Positions 20,680-31,117 of a stretch of DNA of 64,000 nt are shown one piece after another. Under the pieces are notes generated by a model, which made no database searches, was not told the origin of the DNA, and was given only the letters and a program-made list of their open reading frames with translations. The stretch spans positions 558,001 to 622,000 of the forward strand of contig NZ_JACXBP010000001.1 in assembly GCF_014773485.1 (NCBI RefSeq). Direction: 5' to 3'. Position 1 is the stretch's first letter. Each line of letters starts with the position of its first letter. The translations under genes were made by a program, and so were the position numbers. Source of the stretch: Erwinia aphidicola (GTDB taxonomy: Bacteria > Pseudomonadota > Gammaproteobacteria > Enterobacterales > Enterobacteriaceae).

Positions 20680-21693
20680 TTAATCCTGAGTTAATTCGCC
20701 GCGCAGGTTCTGCGTCATCAGCTGGCGGATCTCTTCACTGCTCAGATCCTGGCTCAGCAGGAAGTGCAGCTTGGTCAGCGTTGCTTCCACGGTCAGGTCA
20801 GCTCCGCTGATCACTCCGGCGTGCGCCAGGGCATTGCCGGTGGCGTAACCGCCCATATTCACCTTGCCTGACATGCACTGGGTCAGGTTAACCACCACGA
20901 TCCCGCGGTCAGACGCTTCCTGAAGTTCGCGCAGGAACTCTTTATTCTGCGGCGCGTTACCGACGCCGTAGGAGCGCAGGATCAGCGCTTTCACCGGCTG
21001 CTGCAGGAAGTTACTCACCACTTCGGACGAAATCCCCGGGTAAATCGTTACCACGCCGATCGGCTGCGGCGTGATTGGATGCACGATCAGCTCGCCGTTG
21101 CCGGTTGGGGCCGCAGGCGTATTGAGGCGGCGAATATGAATACCGGCTTCCAGCAGCGGGGCAAGGTTGGGCGAAGCAAAAGCGTTAAAGCCATCGGCGT
21201 GCGCCTTAGTGGTGCGATTACCGCGGAACAGGGTATTGTTGAAGAACAGGGTGACTTCGTTGATCGGGTAGTTTGCCGCCACAAACAGCGAGTTGAGCAG
21301 GTTCTGCTGCCCGTCAGAGCGCAGCTGCTCCAGCGGGATCTGTGACCCGGTGACAATGACCGGCTTCGCCAGATTCTCCAGCATAAAGGAGAGCGCAGAG
21401 GCGGTGAACGCCATGGTGTCGGTGCCATGCAGGATCACGAAACCATCGTATTTGTCATAGTTCTGGCGAATATCATCCGCAATCGATTGCCAGTCCTGCG
21501 GCGTCATGTCCGAGGAGTCAATCAGCGGGGCGTATTCGTGGATGGTGAAATCCGGCATTTCCGGGCGATGGAATTCTGGCATATTTGCCAGCTGATTTTG
21601 CAGGTGGCCAGAAACAGGGATAAAGCCATGTTCGGAACGCTGCATGCCGATGGTACCGCCGGTGTAGGCGACATAAATCGATTTCTTTTGCAT
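20680..21693 (-). CDS. ansA: Cytoplasmic L-asparaginase I AnsA
   Basis: Hydrolyses L-asparagine to aspartate and ammonia in the cytosol (low-affinity type I). It has 337 residues, with no signal peptide. The N-terminal nucleophile motif YTGGTIGM places the catalytic threonine at position 14, and the second motif ILHGTDTMAFTA supplies the Thr-Asp pair. First gene of ansA-pncA. The ATG is preceded by a GAGTTAACC-type stretch, and the upstream sppA terminator separates it from sppA. Confidence 0.95.
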   Translation of the reverse strand: MQKKSIYVAYTGGTIGMQRSEHGFIPVSGHLQNQLANMPEFHRPEMPDFTIHEYAPLIDSSDMTPQDWQSIADDIRQNYDKYDGFVILHGTDTMAFTASALSFMLENLAKPVIVTGSQIPLEQLRSDGQQNLLNSLFVAANYPINEVTLFFNNTLFRGNRTTKAHADGFNAFASPNLAPLLEAGIHIRRLNTPAAPTGNGELIVHPITPQPIGVVTIYPGISSEVVSNFLQQPVKALILRSYGVGNAPQNKEFLRELQEASDRGIVVVNLTQCMSGKVNMGGYATGNALAHAGVISGADLTVEATLTKLHFLLSQDLSSEEIRQLMTQNLRGELTQD

Positions 21694-21742
21694 TGGTTAA
21701 CTCAGGGCTTGCCGAAAAGGCGCAGTATAAGGGGAATTGTCA

Positions 21743-21776
21743 GGAAAACCAGCCCGACCAGAGGTAGCCGGGCTGT
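21743..21776 (-). terminator. Hairpin in the ansA-sppA gap
   Basis: CAGCCCG pairs with CGGGCTG around a longer loop and is followed on the minus strand by GGTTTTCC. It lies upstream of the sppA stop in minus-strand order reversed, i.e. 17 bp beyond the end of sppA toward ansA is not possible; from its position between the ansA start (21693) and the sppA stop (21793) it terminates sppA. Confidence 0.65.
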
Positions 21777-21792
21777 TTAGTGCGTCAGTTCA

Positions 21793-23649
21793 CTATTTTA
21801 CATCGCCGCAGGTCAGGCAGAATGCATAGCGATTTTGCGGATCGTTGAGATTATCCAGCAGGCCTGGCTGTTTCTTCATCGCGGCCATGACGTCGAACAT
21901 GGGGGCAGGCAGGTAAGCACGCAGCGCCGCAGGCAGTGCTGCCTGTGCTGAAGCATCTACCTGGCTAAACAGCACGTCGACCATGCTCGGTTCATCCTGA
22001 TACCAGTTCAGCTGTGGCTGTTTGATCTTCGCCAGCTCGGCAGCTTTCGCCACTGCATCGTCGAAATCGCCCAGCGCATCCACCAGACCGTTAGCTTTGG
22101 CATCGCTGCCGGTCCAGACGTGACCCTGTGCGATCTGATCGATCTGTTCGGGCGTTTTGTTGCGTGATTTTGCCACCAGACCGAGGAAGTTTTTATAGCC
22201 GTTTTCGATGGTCAGCTGCATCAGCTGCTGAACTTCCGGCGGCAGGGCTTTGGTACTGGCGACATCCGCCAGCGGAGAAGTTGCTACGCCGTCGGTATGC
22301 ACGCCGATAGCATCCAGTGAGTTCTCCACGGTGTTGATCACGCCGAAGATGCCAATAGAGCCGGTCAACGTATTCGGGCTGGCAATAATATAGTTAGCCG
22401 GAGTTGAAACCCAGTAGCCGCCTGATGCCGCCATGCCGCCCATGGAAACCACCACCGGTTTACCTGCGGCTTTTGCCGCCGCCAGCTCTTCACGGATAGT
22501 TTCAGAAGCGGTCACGCTGCCGCCAGGGCTGTTGACGCGGAACAGAATGGCTTTGATCTTCGGATCGAGGCGCGCTTCACGAATTTCCAGCGCGGTGGTA
22601 TCACCACCGACGCTGCCCGGGGTCTCTTCGCCGTCCATAATCGCACCGTTCGCCACGATCACCGCGATATTGCCGTCGGTAGTAGGGGTGTTTTTCAGCG
22701 GATAGTCATAGATGCTGGTGCCGTTGTAATCCTTCGCCTCTTTATCCCAGCCAAAGGTTTTCACCAGCTGCTGGTCGACCACTGAAGGTGAGGCCAGCTC
22801 ATCCACCAGCTTATTGTCTTTGGCGTACTGCGCGCTGTCGCCGCCCACTTTGTTCAGACCATCGAGCACGCCCTGAGCGCCAGGGAACACCTGATTGGCA
22901 GTGATCTGACGGTTTGCCGCCAGCGTATTGACATAGTTCTGCCACAGCTCGCCAACCCAGCGGCTGTCGGCATCGCGCGCGGCAGGGGACATGTCATCAC
23001 GCAGGAACGGCTCTACCGCCGATTTGTAGGTACCGACGCGGAACACGTGCGAGCTGACTTTCAGCTTGTCCAGCAGGGTTTTGTAATAGAGGCTGTTGGT
23101 GGCAAAACCGTGCAGATCGACAGTGCCCTGCGGCGAGAGGGTGATCTTGTTGGCGAAGCTGGCGAGGTAGTACTGTGCCTGGCTGTAGCTGTCGCCGCGG
23201 GCATAGATTGGCTTACCGCTGTCGCGGAACTCACGCAGCGCTTTACCAATATACTGCAGCGACGGCTGGTCAGCGCCCGCAAAGTTGTGCAGGTCGAGCA
23301 CCATGCCGGTAATTTTATCGTCGTCTTTCGCCTGGCGAATGGCATCCACCACGTCGAACAGTGAGTTCTCTTTCAGACGATCGCTGCTGGCGCCCAACAG
23401 CTGGCGGCCAATCTTACTCAGCTTGTTGCTGACGGAAGGTTTATCTACCACCACGCCGCTGAGATCGAAGATCAGTGCGCCTTTCTGCACTTCAGCCGGT
23501 GCATTGGCGCTGCTGACGTGCAGCCAGATACCCACGCCAACCACGATCAGCAGAATAAGGAAGAGATTAAGGATAAATTCGCGAACAAAATTCAGGACTC
23601 GCCATGTCCACTTAAAAATGCCAGCGATCATTCGCCATAACACGCGCAT
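21793..23649 (-). CDS. sppA: Signal peptide peptidase SppA (protease IV)
   Basis: Inner-membrane serine protease that degrades cleaved signal peptides. The 618-residue protein has one N-terminal membrane segment (about 24-44, [18 protein letters not shown]) and two tandem S49 domains. The catalytic lysine is in the N-terminal domain ([12 protein letters not shown]) and the serine in the C-terminal domain ([12 protein letters not shown]), with [11 protein letters not shown] nearby. The start giving [10 protein letters not shown] matches the family and removes 19 upstream residues of the longest frame. The C terminus [13 protein letters not shown] is a conserved tail. Confidence 0.96.
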   Translation of the reverse strand: MRVLWRMIAGIFKWTWRVLNFVREFILNLFLILLIVVGVGIWLHVSSANAPAEVQKGALIFDLSGVVVDKPSVSNKLSKIGRQLLGASSDRLKENSLFDVVDAIRQAKDDDKITGMVLDLHNFAGADQPSLQYIGKALREFRDSGKPIYARGDSYSQAQYYLASFANKITLSPQGTVDLHGFATNSLYYKTLLDKLKVSSHVFRVGTYKSAVEPFLRDDMSPAARDADSRWVGELWQNYVNTLAANRQITANQVFPGAQGVLDGLNKVGGDSAQYAKDNKLVDELASPSVVDQQLVKTFGWDKEAKDYNGTSIYDYPLKNTPTTDGNIAVIVANGAIMDGEETPGSVGGDTTALEIREARLDPKIKAILFRVNSPGGSVTASETIREELAAAKAAGKPVVVSMGGMAASGGYWVSTPANYIIASPNTLTGSIGIFGVINTVENSLDAIGVHTDGVATSPLADVASTKALPPEVQQLMQLTIENGYKNFLGLVAKSRNKTPEQIDQIAQGHVWTGSDAKANGLVDALGDFDDAVAKAAELAKIKQPQLNWYQDEPSMVDVLFSQVDASAQAALPAALRAYLPAPMFDVMAAMKKQPGLLDNLNDPQNRYAFCLTCGDVK

Positions 23650-23819
23650 AGATACTCCAGGGTCGCAATGAAATGCCAGAAGCAGAGGTCCGGGCAGGAA
23701 TAGCACACATCCTAATTAGCAAGGGGGCAATTGTCAGCATGAAAAAGCGCAATGCTGTAACAAAACATCATCCTGTGCTAGTTTTTGCGGGATGAGAATC
23801 ACTATCACAGGAGGACATC

Positions 23820-24371
23820 ATGGACGCTCTGGATTTACTGGTTAATCGTCGTTCCGCATCACGGCTGGCAGAACCTGCGCCGACAGGTGAAGCGCTGGAG
23901 AACATTCTGCGCGCCGGTATGCGCGCGCCGGATCACGGCACTTTGCAGCCGTGGCACTTCACTATTGTCGAGAATGAAGGGCGCGATCGCCTGAGCGCGC
24001 TGCTGGAGAAGGTATCGCGAGATGCGCAGCTGGAAGAGAAAGCTATCGATAAGGCAAAAAATGCACCCTACCGTGCGCCGATGATTATTACGGTGGTCGC
24101 GCGTTGTGAAGAGCACCCGAAAGTGCCGCGCTGGGAGCAGGTGGTGTCGGCAGGGTGTGCCGTGATGGCGATGCAGATGGCCGCTGCCGCACAGGGCTTT
24201 AACGGTATCTGGCGCAGCGGGGCGTGGACCGAAGATGAAGCGGTGCGCAGCGCGTTTAACTGTCGCCCTCAGGACGCCATCGTCGGCTTCCTCTACCTGG
24301 GAACCCCGCAGCTGAAATCATCCACCACCGTGTTAGCGCCCGACAGCGCCCCGTTTGTCAGTTATTTCTGA
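23820..24371 (+). CDS. ydjA: Nitroreductase-family protein YdjA
   Basis: A 183-residue FMN-dependent oxidoreductase of the small nitroreductase family, likely a homodimer. [31 protein letters not shown] is the FMN-phosphate binding N terminus, and GFLYLGTP near the C terminus completes the site. Divergent from sppA and upstream of selD, as in E. coli; a 155-bp gap precedes selD. Physiological substrate unknown. Confidence 0.93.
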   Translation: MDALDLLVNRRSASRLAEPAPTGEALENILRAGMRAPDHGTLQPWHFTIVENEGRDRLSALLEKVSRDAQLEEKAIDKAKNAPYRAPMIITVVARCEEHPKVPRWEQVVSAGCAVMAMQMAAAAQGFNGIWRSGAWTEDEAVRSAFNCRPQDAIVGFLYLGTPQLKSSTTVLAPDSAPFVSYF

Positions 24372-24526
24372 ATGACATTTTCGCTGTTAGCAGGCAGGGT
24401 TGTGAGCGGCCCTGCAATTCGCCGGGATAATGAGCAAACAACGGGCATAATCGTCGGTTAGTCTTATCACTCTCTGGCGAAAACGCTACCATGACTTCCG
24501 GTGAAGCTAACAGGGAACAGATCTTC

Positions 24527-25573
24527 ATGAACTTAGATAATGTCCGTCTGACTCAGTACAGCCACGGCGCAGGCTGCGGTTGTAAAATCTCGCCTGCGGT
24601 GCTGGATACCATTCTGCACAGCGACCACCCGTTACGTAAGGACCCGCATCTGCTGGTGGGTAACGAAACCCGTGACGACGCGGCCGTATACGATCTCGGC
24701 AATGGCACCGCGGTGGTCAGCACCACCGACTTCTTTATGCCGATCGTGGATGACCCTTTTGACTTTGGGCGCATCGCCGCGACCAACGCCATTAGCGATA
24801 TCTGGGCGATGGGGGGCAGACCGATTATGGCGATCGCCATCCTCGGCTGGCCGGTTAACCAGCTGCCGCCGGAGGTTGCCCGTAAGGTGATCGAAGGCGG
24901 GCGTAGCGTCTGCGAGCAGGCGGGGATTACCCTGGCGGGCGGGCACTCTATCGATGCCCCGGAGCCGATCTTCGGCCTGGCGGTCACCGGCGTCGTGGCC
25001 ACCGATCAGGTGAAGCGCAACAGTGAAGCACGGGCAGGATGCCGCCTTTTCCTCACCAAGCCACTGGGCATTGGCGTTCTCACTACTGCCGAAAAGAGAT
25101 CTCAGCTCAAGTCGGAGCATCAGGGGCTGGCGACGGCCACCATGTGCCAGCTCAATCAGATTGGGGCCGAGTTTGCCGGTGAAGCGGGCGTCAGCGCGAT
25201 GACCGATGTCACCGGCTTTGGGCTGCTCGGCCACCTCAGTGAGATGTGCCAGGGTGCCGGCCTGCATGCCGACCTGTGGTACAGTGCCATCCCGCGTTTG
25301 CCGGGAGTGGATGAATATATCGCCGCAGGCTGCGTGCCGGGCGGTACCGAAAGAAATTTCGCCAGCTACGGGCAGCTTATCGGCGCCATGACGCCCGCGC
25401 AGCGCCAGCTTCTCTGCGACCCGCAGACATCGGGCGGGCTGCTGCTGGCAGTACTGCCGGAAGCAGAGGCTGCGATGCAGGCGATTGCCGCCGCGCAGCA
25501 AATTACACTCACCCCGATTGGTGAACTCCTGACGGCTCAGGCCGGAAGGGCCGTTATTGAAGTCAAACCCTGA
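24527..25573 (+). CDS. selD: Selenophosphate synthase SelD
   Basis: Makes selenophosphate from selenide and ATP for selenocysteine and selenouridine synthesis. The 348-residue protein keeps the catalytic Cys17 and Lys20 in GAGCGCK. Further blocks are the ATP/Mg site [36 protein letters not shown] and [13 protein letters not shown]. The residue at position 17 is a normal cysteine, not a TGA selenocysteine. The start at MNLDNVRL gives the E. coli numbering; an in-frame ATG at 24491 is possible but unconserved. Next gene topB starts 18 bp after the stop. Confidence 0.96.
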   Translation: MNLDNVRLTQYSHGAGCGCKISPAVLDTILHSDHPLRKDPHLLVGNETRDDAAVYDLGNGTAVVSTTDFFMPIVDDPFDFGRIAATNAISDIWAMGGRPIMAIAILGWPVNQLPPEVARKVIEGGRSVCEQAGITLAGGHSIDAPEPIFGLAVTGVVATDQVKRNSEARAGCRLFLTKPLGIGVLTTAEKRSQLKSEHQGLATATMCQLNQIGAEFAGEAGVSAMTDVTGFGLLGHLSEMCQGAGLHADLWYSAIPRLPGVDEYIAAGCVPGGTERNFASYGQLIGAMTPAQRQLLCDPQTSGGLLLAVLPEAEAAMQAIAAAQQITLTPIGELLTAQAGRAVIEVKP

Positions 25574-25591
25574 GCAGGAACTCACCCCAGC

Positions 25592-27514
25592 ATGCGTTTG
25601 TTTATTGCCGAAAAACCCAGCCTTGCCCGCGCGATAGCGGACGTTCTGCCTAAGCCGCACCGTCGTGGCGACGGCTTTATCGCCTGTGGGCAGGATCAAA
25701 TGGTGACCTGGTGCGTAGGCCACCTGCTGGAACAGGCGCAGCCTGACAGCTACAACAGCCGCTTTGCCCGCTGGTCGCTGGCCGATTTACCGATTGTGCC
25801 GGAAAAGTGGCAGCTGCAGCCGCGTCCGTCGGTGGCAAAGCAGCTCAACGTGATTAAAGGTCTGCTGGAGCAGGCCAGTGAAGTGGTCCATGCCGGTGAC
25901 CCGGATCGTGAAGGGCAGCTGCTGGTGGATGAGGTGCTCGACTACCTGACCCTGCCGGCAGAAAAGCGGGCGAAAGTGCAGCGCTGCCTGATTAACGATC
26001 TCAACCCGCAGGCGGTTGAACGCGCCATTGGCCGCCTGCGTGAAAACCGCGAGTTTATTCCCCTGTGCGTCTCCGCGCTGGCGCGCTCGCGTGCAGACTG
26101 GCTTTACGGTATCAACATGACCCGCGCCTACACCTTACTGGGGCGCAACGCGGGCTATGACGGTGTGCTCTCCGTTGGGCGCGTTCAGACCCCGGTGCTG
26201 GGGCTGGTGGTGCGGCGTGATGAAGAGATTGAGAACTTTGTCGCCAAAGACTTCTTCGAGGTCAAAGCGCATATCGTCACCCCGCAGGATGAACGTTTCG
26301 TGGCGCTGTGGCAGCCGAGTGACTCCTGCGAGCCTTATCAGGATGAGGAGGGGCGCCTGCTGCATCGCCCGCTGGCCGAGCATGTGGTGGCGCGTATCGA
26401 CGGCCAGCCCGCGCTGGTGACCAGCTATAACGACAAGCGTGAAAATGACACTGCGCCGCTGCCGTTCTCGCTTTCGGCGCTGCAGATTGAGGCCGGCAAG
26501 CGCTTTGGCCTCAGCGCGCAGGCGGTGCTGGATACCTGCCAGCGCCTGTATGAGACCCACAAGCTGATTACCTATCCACGTTCCGACAGCCGCTATCTCC
26601 CTGACGAGCATTTCGCCGGGCGTCATGCGGTTTTGAATGCAATCAATGTTCATCAGCCGGACCTGACGCCTCCCGCTGATTTCAATAGCGATCAAAAAAA
26701 TCGCTGCTGGGACGACAAAAAAGTCGACGCGCACCATGCGATTATCCCGACTGCGCGCAGCAGCAAGGTCAACCTGTCGGATAATGAGCAGCAAATCTAC
26801 CGTTTGATTGCCACCCAATACCTGATGCAGTTCTGCCCGGATGCGGTGTACCGCAAATGCGTGATCGAGCTGGATATCGCCGGAGGCAAGTTTATCGCCA
26901 AAGCGCGTTTCCTGGCTGAGGCTGGCTGGCGTGCCTTACTCGGCAGCAAGGAGCGGGATGAGGAGAATGACGGTACGCCGCTGCCGGTGGTGGCCAGGGG
27001 GGATGAGCTGCTGTGCGAGCGTGGCGAAGTGGTCGAGAAGCAGACCCAGCCGCCGCGCCCGTTCACCGACGCTACGCTATTATCGGCGATGACCGGTATT
27101 GCCCGCTTCGTACAGGATAAAAATTTAAAGAAAGTGCTGCGTGCGACCGATGGTTTAGGTACGGAGGCAACGCGCGCCGGGATTATCGAGCTGCTGTTCA
27201 GACGCACCTTCCTGTTTAAGAAGGGGCGCTATATTCACTCCAGCCCGGCCGGACGCGCGCTGATCCATTCACTGCCGGAGATGGCCGCGCGGCCAGATAT
27301 GACCGCGCAATGGGAGTCAACGTTGACTAAAATCAGTGAGAAGCAGTGTCGCTACCAGGACTTTATGCACCCTCTGGTGGAAACGCTGCACAGTTTGATC
27401 TCTCAGGCCCGTCAGCAGCCCGCCGCACATGCGTTTCGCGGCGTTACGGCTCCGGCAACGATCGCCAAGAAAAAACCGCGACGTAAAGCGGCGAAGGAAA
27501 AGGAAAGCGAGTAA
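25592..27514 (+). CDS. topB: DNA topoisomerase III TopB
   Basis: Type IA topoisomerase that decatenates replication intermediates and resolves single-stranded links, often with RecQ. The 640-residue protein (E. coli 653) begins with the toprim domain [16 protein letters not shown] (catalytic Glu7) and [12 protein letters not shown]. The nucleophile is Tyr328 in [13 protein letters not shown]. The TopoIII decatenation loop region and a lysine-rich C-terminal tail ([15 protein letters not shown]) follow. It is the third gene of ydjA-selD-topB-ynjH; the stop overlaps the ynjH start by one base. Confidence 0.97.
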   Translation: MRLFIAEKPSLARAIADVLPKPHRRGDGFIACGQDQMVTWCVGHLLEQAQPDSYNSRFARWSLADLPIVPEKWQLQPRPSVAKQLNVIKGLLEQASEVVHAGDPDREGQLLVDEVLDYLTLPAEKRAKVQRCLINDLNPQAVERAIGRLRENREFIPLCVSALARSRADWLYGINMTRAYTLLGRNAGYDGVLSVGRVQTPVLGLVVRRDEEIENFVAKDFFEVKAHIVTPQDERFVALWQPSDSCEPYQDEEGRLLHRPLAEHVVARIDGQPALVTSYNDKRENDTAPLPFSLSALQIEAGKRFGLSAQAVLDTCQRLYETHKLITYPRSDSRYLPDEHFAGRHAVLNAINVHQPDLTPPADFNSDQKNRCWDDKKVDAHHAIIPTARSSKVNLSDNEQQIYRLIATQYLMQFCPDAVYRKCVIELDIAGGKFIAKARFLAEAGWRALLGSKERDEENDGTPLPVVARGDELLCERGEVVEKQTQPPRPFTDATLLSAMTGIARFVQDKNLKKVLRATDGLGTEATRAGIIELLFRRTFLFKKGRYIHSSPAGRALIHSLPEMAARPDMTAQWESTLTKISEKQCRYQDFMHPLVETLHSLISQARQQPAAHAFRGVTAPATIAKKKPRRKAAKEKESE

Positions 27515-27840
27515 TGAAAATGCATCTGGCACTGACACTGCTGCTGGCCGTTAGCTCATCGGCAATGGCCGAGCGCTATATCAGCAGCGGGCAAGGGCAT
27601 GGCAACAGCGGCGGCAATAACGGTAACGGCGGCGCTAATGCGGACGTGGTAGTCGATATGCCGCCAGAAGTCTGGACGCAGGGGCAAAACAACAGCCAGC
27701 CCTGTAACCGCTGCTGCATCTATGAAAACCGCAACTACACGGAAGGGGCGGTGCTGAAGAGTGAAGGGGTACTGTTGCAGTGCGCGCGCGACCCGCAGTC
27801 GCTGGGCACTAATAATCTTATCTGGCGCATCGTCAAATAA
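27514..27840 (+). CDS. ynjH: DUF1496 secreted protein YnjH
   Basis: A 108-residue protein with a typical signal peptide ([19 protein letters not shown] cleaved before ERYIS). A Gly/Asn-rich segment (about residues 26-45, GQGHGNSGGNNGNGG) follows, then a DUF1496 domain with the cysteine motif QPCNRCCIYENRNYTEGAV and a further Cys in LLQCARD. The four cysteines suggest periplasmic disulfides. It starts in the TAATG overlap with topB, implying translational coupling. Function unknown; the Gly/Asn linker seems longer than I recall for E. coli, though I could not align them. Confidence 0.88.
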   Translation: MKMHLALTLLLAVSSSAMAERYISSGQGHGNSGGNNGNGGANADVVVDMPPEVWTQGQNNSQPCNRCCIYENRNYTEGAVLKSEGVLLQCARDPQSLGTNNLIWRIVK

Positions 27841-27842
27841 AT

Positions 27843-27967
27843 TCCCTTCCTCTTTCACGCTGCAGGTGTGTTGGCTGCCTCTATTCCCCCGGTCACTGGC
27901 TCAGGTAAGCTCCCGGGGATTTATTCAGTTGCCGCCTTCCTGCAGCGCGAAATCTAATGGGAATTAG
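27843..27967 (-). repeat. ERIC (IRU) element, degenerate, reverse orientation
   Basis: This intergenic stretch between ynjH and xthA aligns along its length with the reverse complement of the two ERIC units near 50.2 kb. Shared blocks include GTTGGCTGCCTC, CCCCGGTCACTG, GTAAGCTCCCGGGGATT, GTTGCCGCCTT and CAGCGCGAAAT. The core corresponds to the ERIC primer sequences. Several point differences and small gaps show it is older than the 50-kb pair. Transcribed with either gene it would form the usual long imperfect hairpin. Confidence 0.85.
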
Positions 27968-27972
27968 AACAA

Positions 27973-28779
27973 TCAGTAGCTAAACTGGGCCCAGATCGGT
28001 GCGTGATCGGAGGGCTTTTCCATCGCGCGAATATCGTAATCAATCCCGGTTGCTATGCAGCGCTCCGCCAGTGGCTTGCTGGCCAGCACCAGGTCAATGC
28101 GCAGGCCGCGGTTATCGTCAAAGCCTTTTGAGCGGTAGTCGAACCATGAGAAGCGGTCGTTAACTTCGCTGTTCTGCGCGCGCCAGGTATCGACCAGGCC
28201 CCAGTTCATCAGGCGGTCCATCCATTCGCGCTCTTCCGGCAGGAATGAGCACTTACCGGTGCGCAGCCAGCGCTTGCGGTTATCCTCGCCAATGCCGATA
28301 TCCAGGTCGGTGCTGCTGATATTCATGTCGCCCATAATCAGTACCTGATTTTCCACTTTCTGCTGCTGCTCAAGGTAGCTTTGCAGGTCGCGATAGAACT
28401 TCTCTTTCGCCGGGAATTTGGTCGGATGGTCGCGGCTTTCCCCTTGTGGAAAATAGCCGTTAATCACGGTGAGCGGGCCGGCTGGCGTTTGAATGTCCGC
28501 CATAATGATACGGCGCTGGGCGTCTTCGTCATCACCCTCGAAACCGCGACGCACGGCGATCGGCGGCTCTTTCGTCAGCAGTGCCACGCCGTAATGCCCT
28601 TTCTGACCGTGATAAAACACGTTATAGCCGAGTTTCGCCACGTCCTCGAGCGGGAACATGTCATCGTGAACTTTGGTTTCCTGCAGGCCAATCACATCTG
28701 GCTGATGCTGTTCGACAATAGCGGCAAGTTGATGAGGGCGAGCACGCAGCCCATTGATATTAAAAGAAACAAATTTCAT
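27973..28779 (-). CDS. xthA: Exonuclease III XthA
   Basis: AP endonuclease and 3'-5' exonuclease for base-excision repair, 268 residues. Motifs of the EEP nuclease family are present: FNINGLRAR (Asn7), GLQETKVHD (Glu34 region), [22 protein letters not shown] and [10 protein letters not shown] (catalytic Asp-His near the end). The start ATG giving MKFVSFNI is standard; four extra residues upstream are not conserved. Convergent with ynjH across the ERIC element. In E. coli xthA is likewise beside ynjH-topB. Confidence 0.97.
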   Translation of the reverse strand: MKFVSFNINGLRARPHQLAAIVEQHQPDVIGLQETKVHDDMFPLEDVAKLGYNVFYHGQKGHYGVALLTKEPPIAVRRGFEGDDEDAQRRIIMADIQTPAGPLTVINGYFPQGESRDHPTKFPAKEKFYRDLQSYLEQQQKVENQVLIMGDMNISSTDLDIGIGEDNRKRWLRTGKCSFLPEEREWMDRLMNWGLVDTWRAQNSEVNDRFSWFDYRSKGFDDNRGLRIDLVLASKPLAERCIATGIDYDIRAMEKPSDHAPIWAQFSY

Positions 28780-28865
28780 AGCGCAGGCCATTTAGCGTCG
28801 GAAAAGATGGCGGAATGGTAGCAGAAGTCGGGGCGAGAAAGAAATATTGCTGCGATAGATGATTC

Positions 28866-29033
28866 AGCTTCTCATCCTTCCCATCGGGAAGATGATTGAG
28901 TCGTGCAGGTTTGAAATATCCGGGGACTTGAAGAGGGTGGTGGGGGAAGGATAACTGCGTCGCTGCGCTCCTTGCCCTGCGGGCGCCACAGGTGGCGTGG
29001 TCTCACTGCGTTCGGCTCAAACCTTCGGGTCGA
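28866..29033 (-). repeat. tyrT-associated 168-bp repeat, copy 1
   Basis: First full unit of a 168-bp tandem repeat downstream of the tRNA-Tyr genes. It differs from copy 2 at only a few positions. It contains the 18-nt tRNA 3' end (28935-28952) with one change in the CCA. Confidence 0.9.
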
Positions 29034-29201
29034 AGCTTCTCATCCTTCCCATCGGGAAGATGAATGAGTTGTGCAAGTTTGAAATATCCGGGGACTTGAA
29101 GATGGTGGTGGGGGAAGGATAACTGCGTCGCTGCGCTCCTTGCCCTGCGGGCGCCACAGGTGGCGTGGTCTCACTGCGTTCGGCTCAAACCTTCGGGTCG
29201 A
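29034..29201 (-). repeat. tyrT-associated 168-bp repeat, copy 2
   Basis: Second full unit, directly adjoining copy 1. The segment at 29103-29120 is identical to the last 18 nt of the tRNA-Tyr genes, including CCA. Inside each unit are a CTTCCC-GAT-GGGAAG hairpin and a CGCCAC/GTGGCG palindrome. Confidence 0.9.
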
Positions 29202-29270
29202 AGCTTCTCATCCTTCCCATCGGGAAGATGATTGAGTCGTGCAGGTTTGAGATATCCGGGGACTTGAAGA

Positions 29271-29288
<18 letters not shown>
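29202..29288 (-). repeat. tyrT-associated repeat, partial copy 3 fused to the tRNA 3' end
   Basis: The first 87 bp of a third unit run directly into the tRNA-Tyr gene, so the shared 18 nt belong to the tRNA itself. The array therefore starts at the functional tRNA and extends downstream, as in the E. coli tyrT operon. Confidence 0.9.
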
Positions 29289-29355
<67 letters not shown>

Positions 29356-29432
29356 AGGGGAAGCGTGTTAACAAACTCAGCGTAGTGATATGAACGCGGT
29401 GTGACAGGCATTTCATATCGTGAAACAGGAAA

Positions 29433-29517
<85 letters not shown>

Positions 29518-29543
29518 ACTGGCCTTACTGCTGTGCTTGTTAA

Positions 29544-29580
29544 GCGGGGCGCATCATATCAGATGAACTGACGCTGTAAA
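29544..29580 (-). promoter_or_regulatory. Stringent-type promoter of the tRNA-Tyr operon
   Basis: -35 TTTACA (29575-29580) and -10 TATGAT (29553-29558), 16-bp spacer, followed by a GC-rich discriminator GCGCCCCGC. This is essentially the E. coli tyrT promoter and predicts growth-rate and ppGpp control. Confidence 0.88.
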
Positions 29581-29661
29581 GCCCCGTTAAAGAGAAAGCG
29601 TTGCGATTGCCGTTTTTTTGCCCGCGCTGCTGTTTTGTCATACAAAACAGCAGCATCCGGC

Positions 29662-30510
29662 TTACAGGATGATGGTGCGGTTGCCGTAAACAAATACCCG
29701 CTGCGCCAGCACCTGGTAAAGTGCGCGGCTCAGCGCATTCTTCTCTACGTCACGCCCGGCACGCATCATATCTTCTGCGGTATAGGTATGATCGACGTGA
29801 ATAACATCCTGCATGATGATTGGGCCTTCATCCAGATTGTCATTCACGTAGTGCGCTGTCGCACCGATGATCTTCACGCCGCGTTCATACGCCTGGTGGT
29901 AGGGACGAGCACCAATAAAGGCAGGCAGGAAGGAGTGGTGAATATTGATGATCTGGTTCGGATAACGCTGCACAAAGGCCGGGGTCAGCACGCGCATGTA
30001 TTTTGCCAGTACCACATAGTCTGGCTGATAGCGGTCAATTTCCGCCGCCATATTATTGTCGTGCTCTTCCCGGGTTAAGCCTTCGTGACTGACCAGAACA
30101 AACGGCACATCGAAACGCTCAACCAGCGTACGCAGCGTTTCGTGATTACCGATCACCGCCGCAATTTCAACATCCAGACCACCGTAGGCGCTTTTCATCA
30201 GCAGATCGCCAAGGCAGTGCGCCTCTTTGGTCACCAGAATAACAATACGGCGGCGGCCCGCTGGCTGCAGCTCGCGCACTGAACCGGCCGGCAGCGCGCT
30301 GTCAAGGTCGGCCAGCAGCGTGGTGTCGTTGAAAATGCCTTCCAGCTCGGTGCGCATGAAGAAGCGCCCGGTGCGGTGATCAACAAACTCATTATTCTGT
30401 ACAATGTTCAGTTCGTGCTTGTAGCAAATATTGGTGATTTTGGCGATCAGCCCTTTTGCATCCGGGCAGATGGTCCGTAAAACTTTTCGTTGCAGTGTTT
30501 GCGCTTGCAT
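29662..30510 (-). CDS. purU: Formyltetrahydrofolate deformylase PurU
   Basis: Hydrolyses 10-formyl-THF to formate and THF, balancing one-carbon pools and giving formate to PurT. The 282-residue protein has an N-terminal ACT domain (about residues 8-85, TICPDAKGLIAKITNICYKH). A C-terminal formyltransferase-like hydrolase domain contains NIHHSFLPAFIGARPYHQAYERG, with the catalytic Asn/His/Asp set (GATAHYVNDNLDEGPI). The regular start ATG is preceded by TTACCATCG rather than a strong ribosome site. Upstream ychJ is on the same strand, as in E. coli. Confidence 0.96.
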   Translation of the reverse strand: MQAQTLQRKVLRTICPDAKGLIAKITNICYKHELNIVQNNEFVDHRTGRFFMRTELEGIFNDTTLLADLDSALPAGSVRELQPAGRRRIVILVTKEAHCLGDLLMKSAYGGLDVEIAAVIGNHETLRTLVERFDVPFVLVSHEGLTREEHDNNMAAEIDRYQPDYVVLAKYMRVLTPAFVQRYPNQIINIHHSFLPAFIGARPYHQAYERGVKIIGATAHYVNDNLDEGPIIMQDVIHVDHTYTAEDMMRAGRDVEKNALSRALYQVLAQRVFVYGNRTIIL

Positions 30511-30550
30511 TGCGATGGTAATCCTGTCGATACAATTGGGAAATCAGGGG

Positions 30551-31012
30551 TCAAGAGTGACCGCAGCATTTCTTGTATTTCTTGCCGGAGCCACATGGGC
30601 ACCGATCGTTGCGCCCGATTGGCGGGAAGGTTCCGTCGATATAGTACCAGCGTTGCTCCTCGCGAAGAAAGCGTGAACGTTCATGAATAGAGCGTTCGCG
30701 CTGATTTTCAGAGAACCTGGCAAAAAAAGTCACATAACCCTGTTGGCCATCCGCGATAACTTCGCTGCTTAATACCTTCAACCCGAGCCATTCGGTGTGG
30801 GCAAAACTCTCTTCTATACTGGCTGCAAAAGCAGAGGCTTGACATGACGGGTGCCAGGTTGCAACCAGATAATCCACATCCTGTTTGACATAAGCACAGT
30901 AGCGCGAGCGCATTAATGCTTCTGGATGAGAAGGTTGCGCCGCACCGCTTAGAAACGGCTGGCAACATAGGCTATACTGCGATCCGCTACCGCACGGACA
31001 AAGTTCAGACAC
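30551..31012 (-). CDS. ychJ: YchJ, SEC-C motif UPF0225 protein
   Basis: A 153-residue protein of the UPF0225/YchJ family. It has SEC-C zinc motifs at both ends: [13 protein letters not shown] at residues about 5-17 and [15 protein letters not shown] at the C terminus. Between them is a YchJ middle domain with [19 protein letters not shown]. The start is GTG (reads [10 protein letters not shown]) with GGAG upstream. The function is unknown; SEC-C zinc motifs often mediate protein contacts, for example with SecA-type partners. Confidence 0.93.
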   Translation of the reverse strand: MSELCPCGSGSQYSLCCQPFLSGAAQPSHPEALMRSRYCAYVKQDVDYLVATWHPSCQASAFAASIEESFAHTEWLGLKVLSSEVIADGQQGYVTFFARFSENQRERSIHERSRFLREEQRWYYIDGTFPPIGRNDRCPCGSGKKYKKCCGHS

Positions 31013-31117
31013 GTAAACTCCGATTAGCTAATAACAGGGTTAAAATTTTAGGCATCATGATAACCGGGCAGCATCGGTGATGCCATTTTGTTAGTGAATT
31101 TCATGCCAGAGGGTGGA

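Noticed and set aside
24527-24590. Selenocysteine codon in selD
   Set aside because: Position 17 is a TGC cysteine codon, so SelD is the cysteine form.
24632-25723. 363-codon minus-strand frame opposite selD
   Set aside because: Antisense shadow of selD with low-complexity His/Arg/Gly-rich content typical of such frames.
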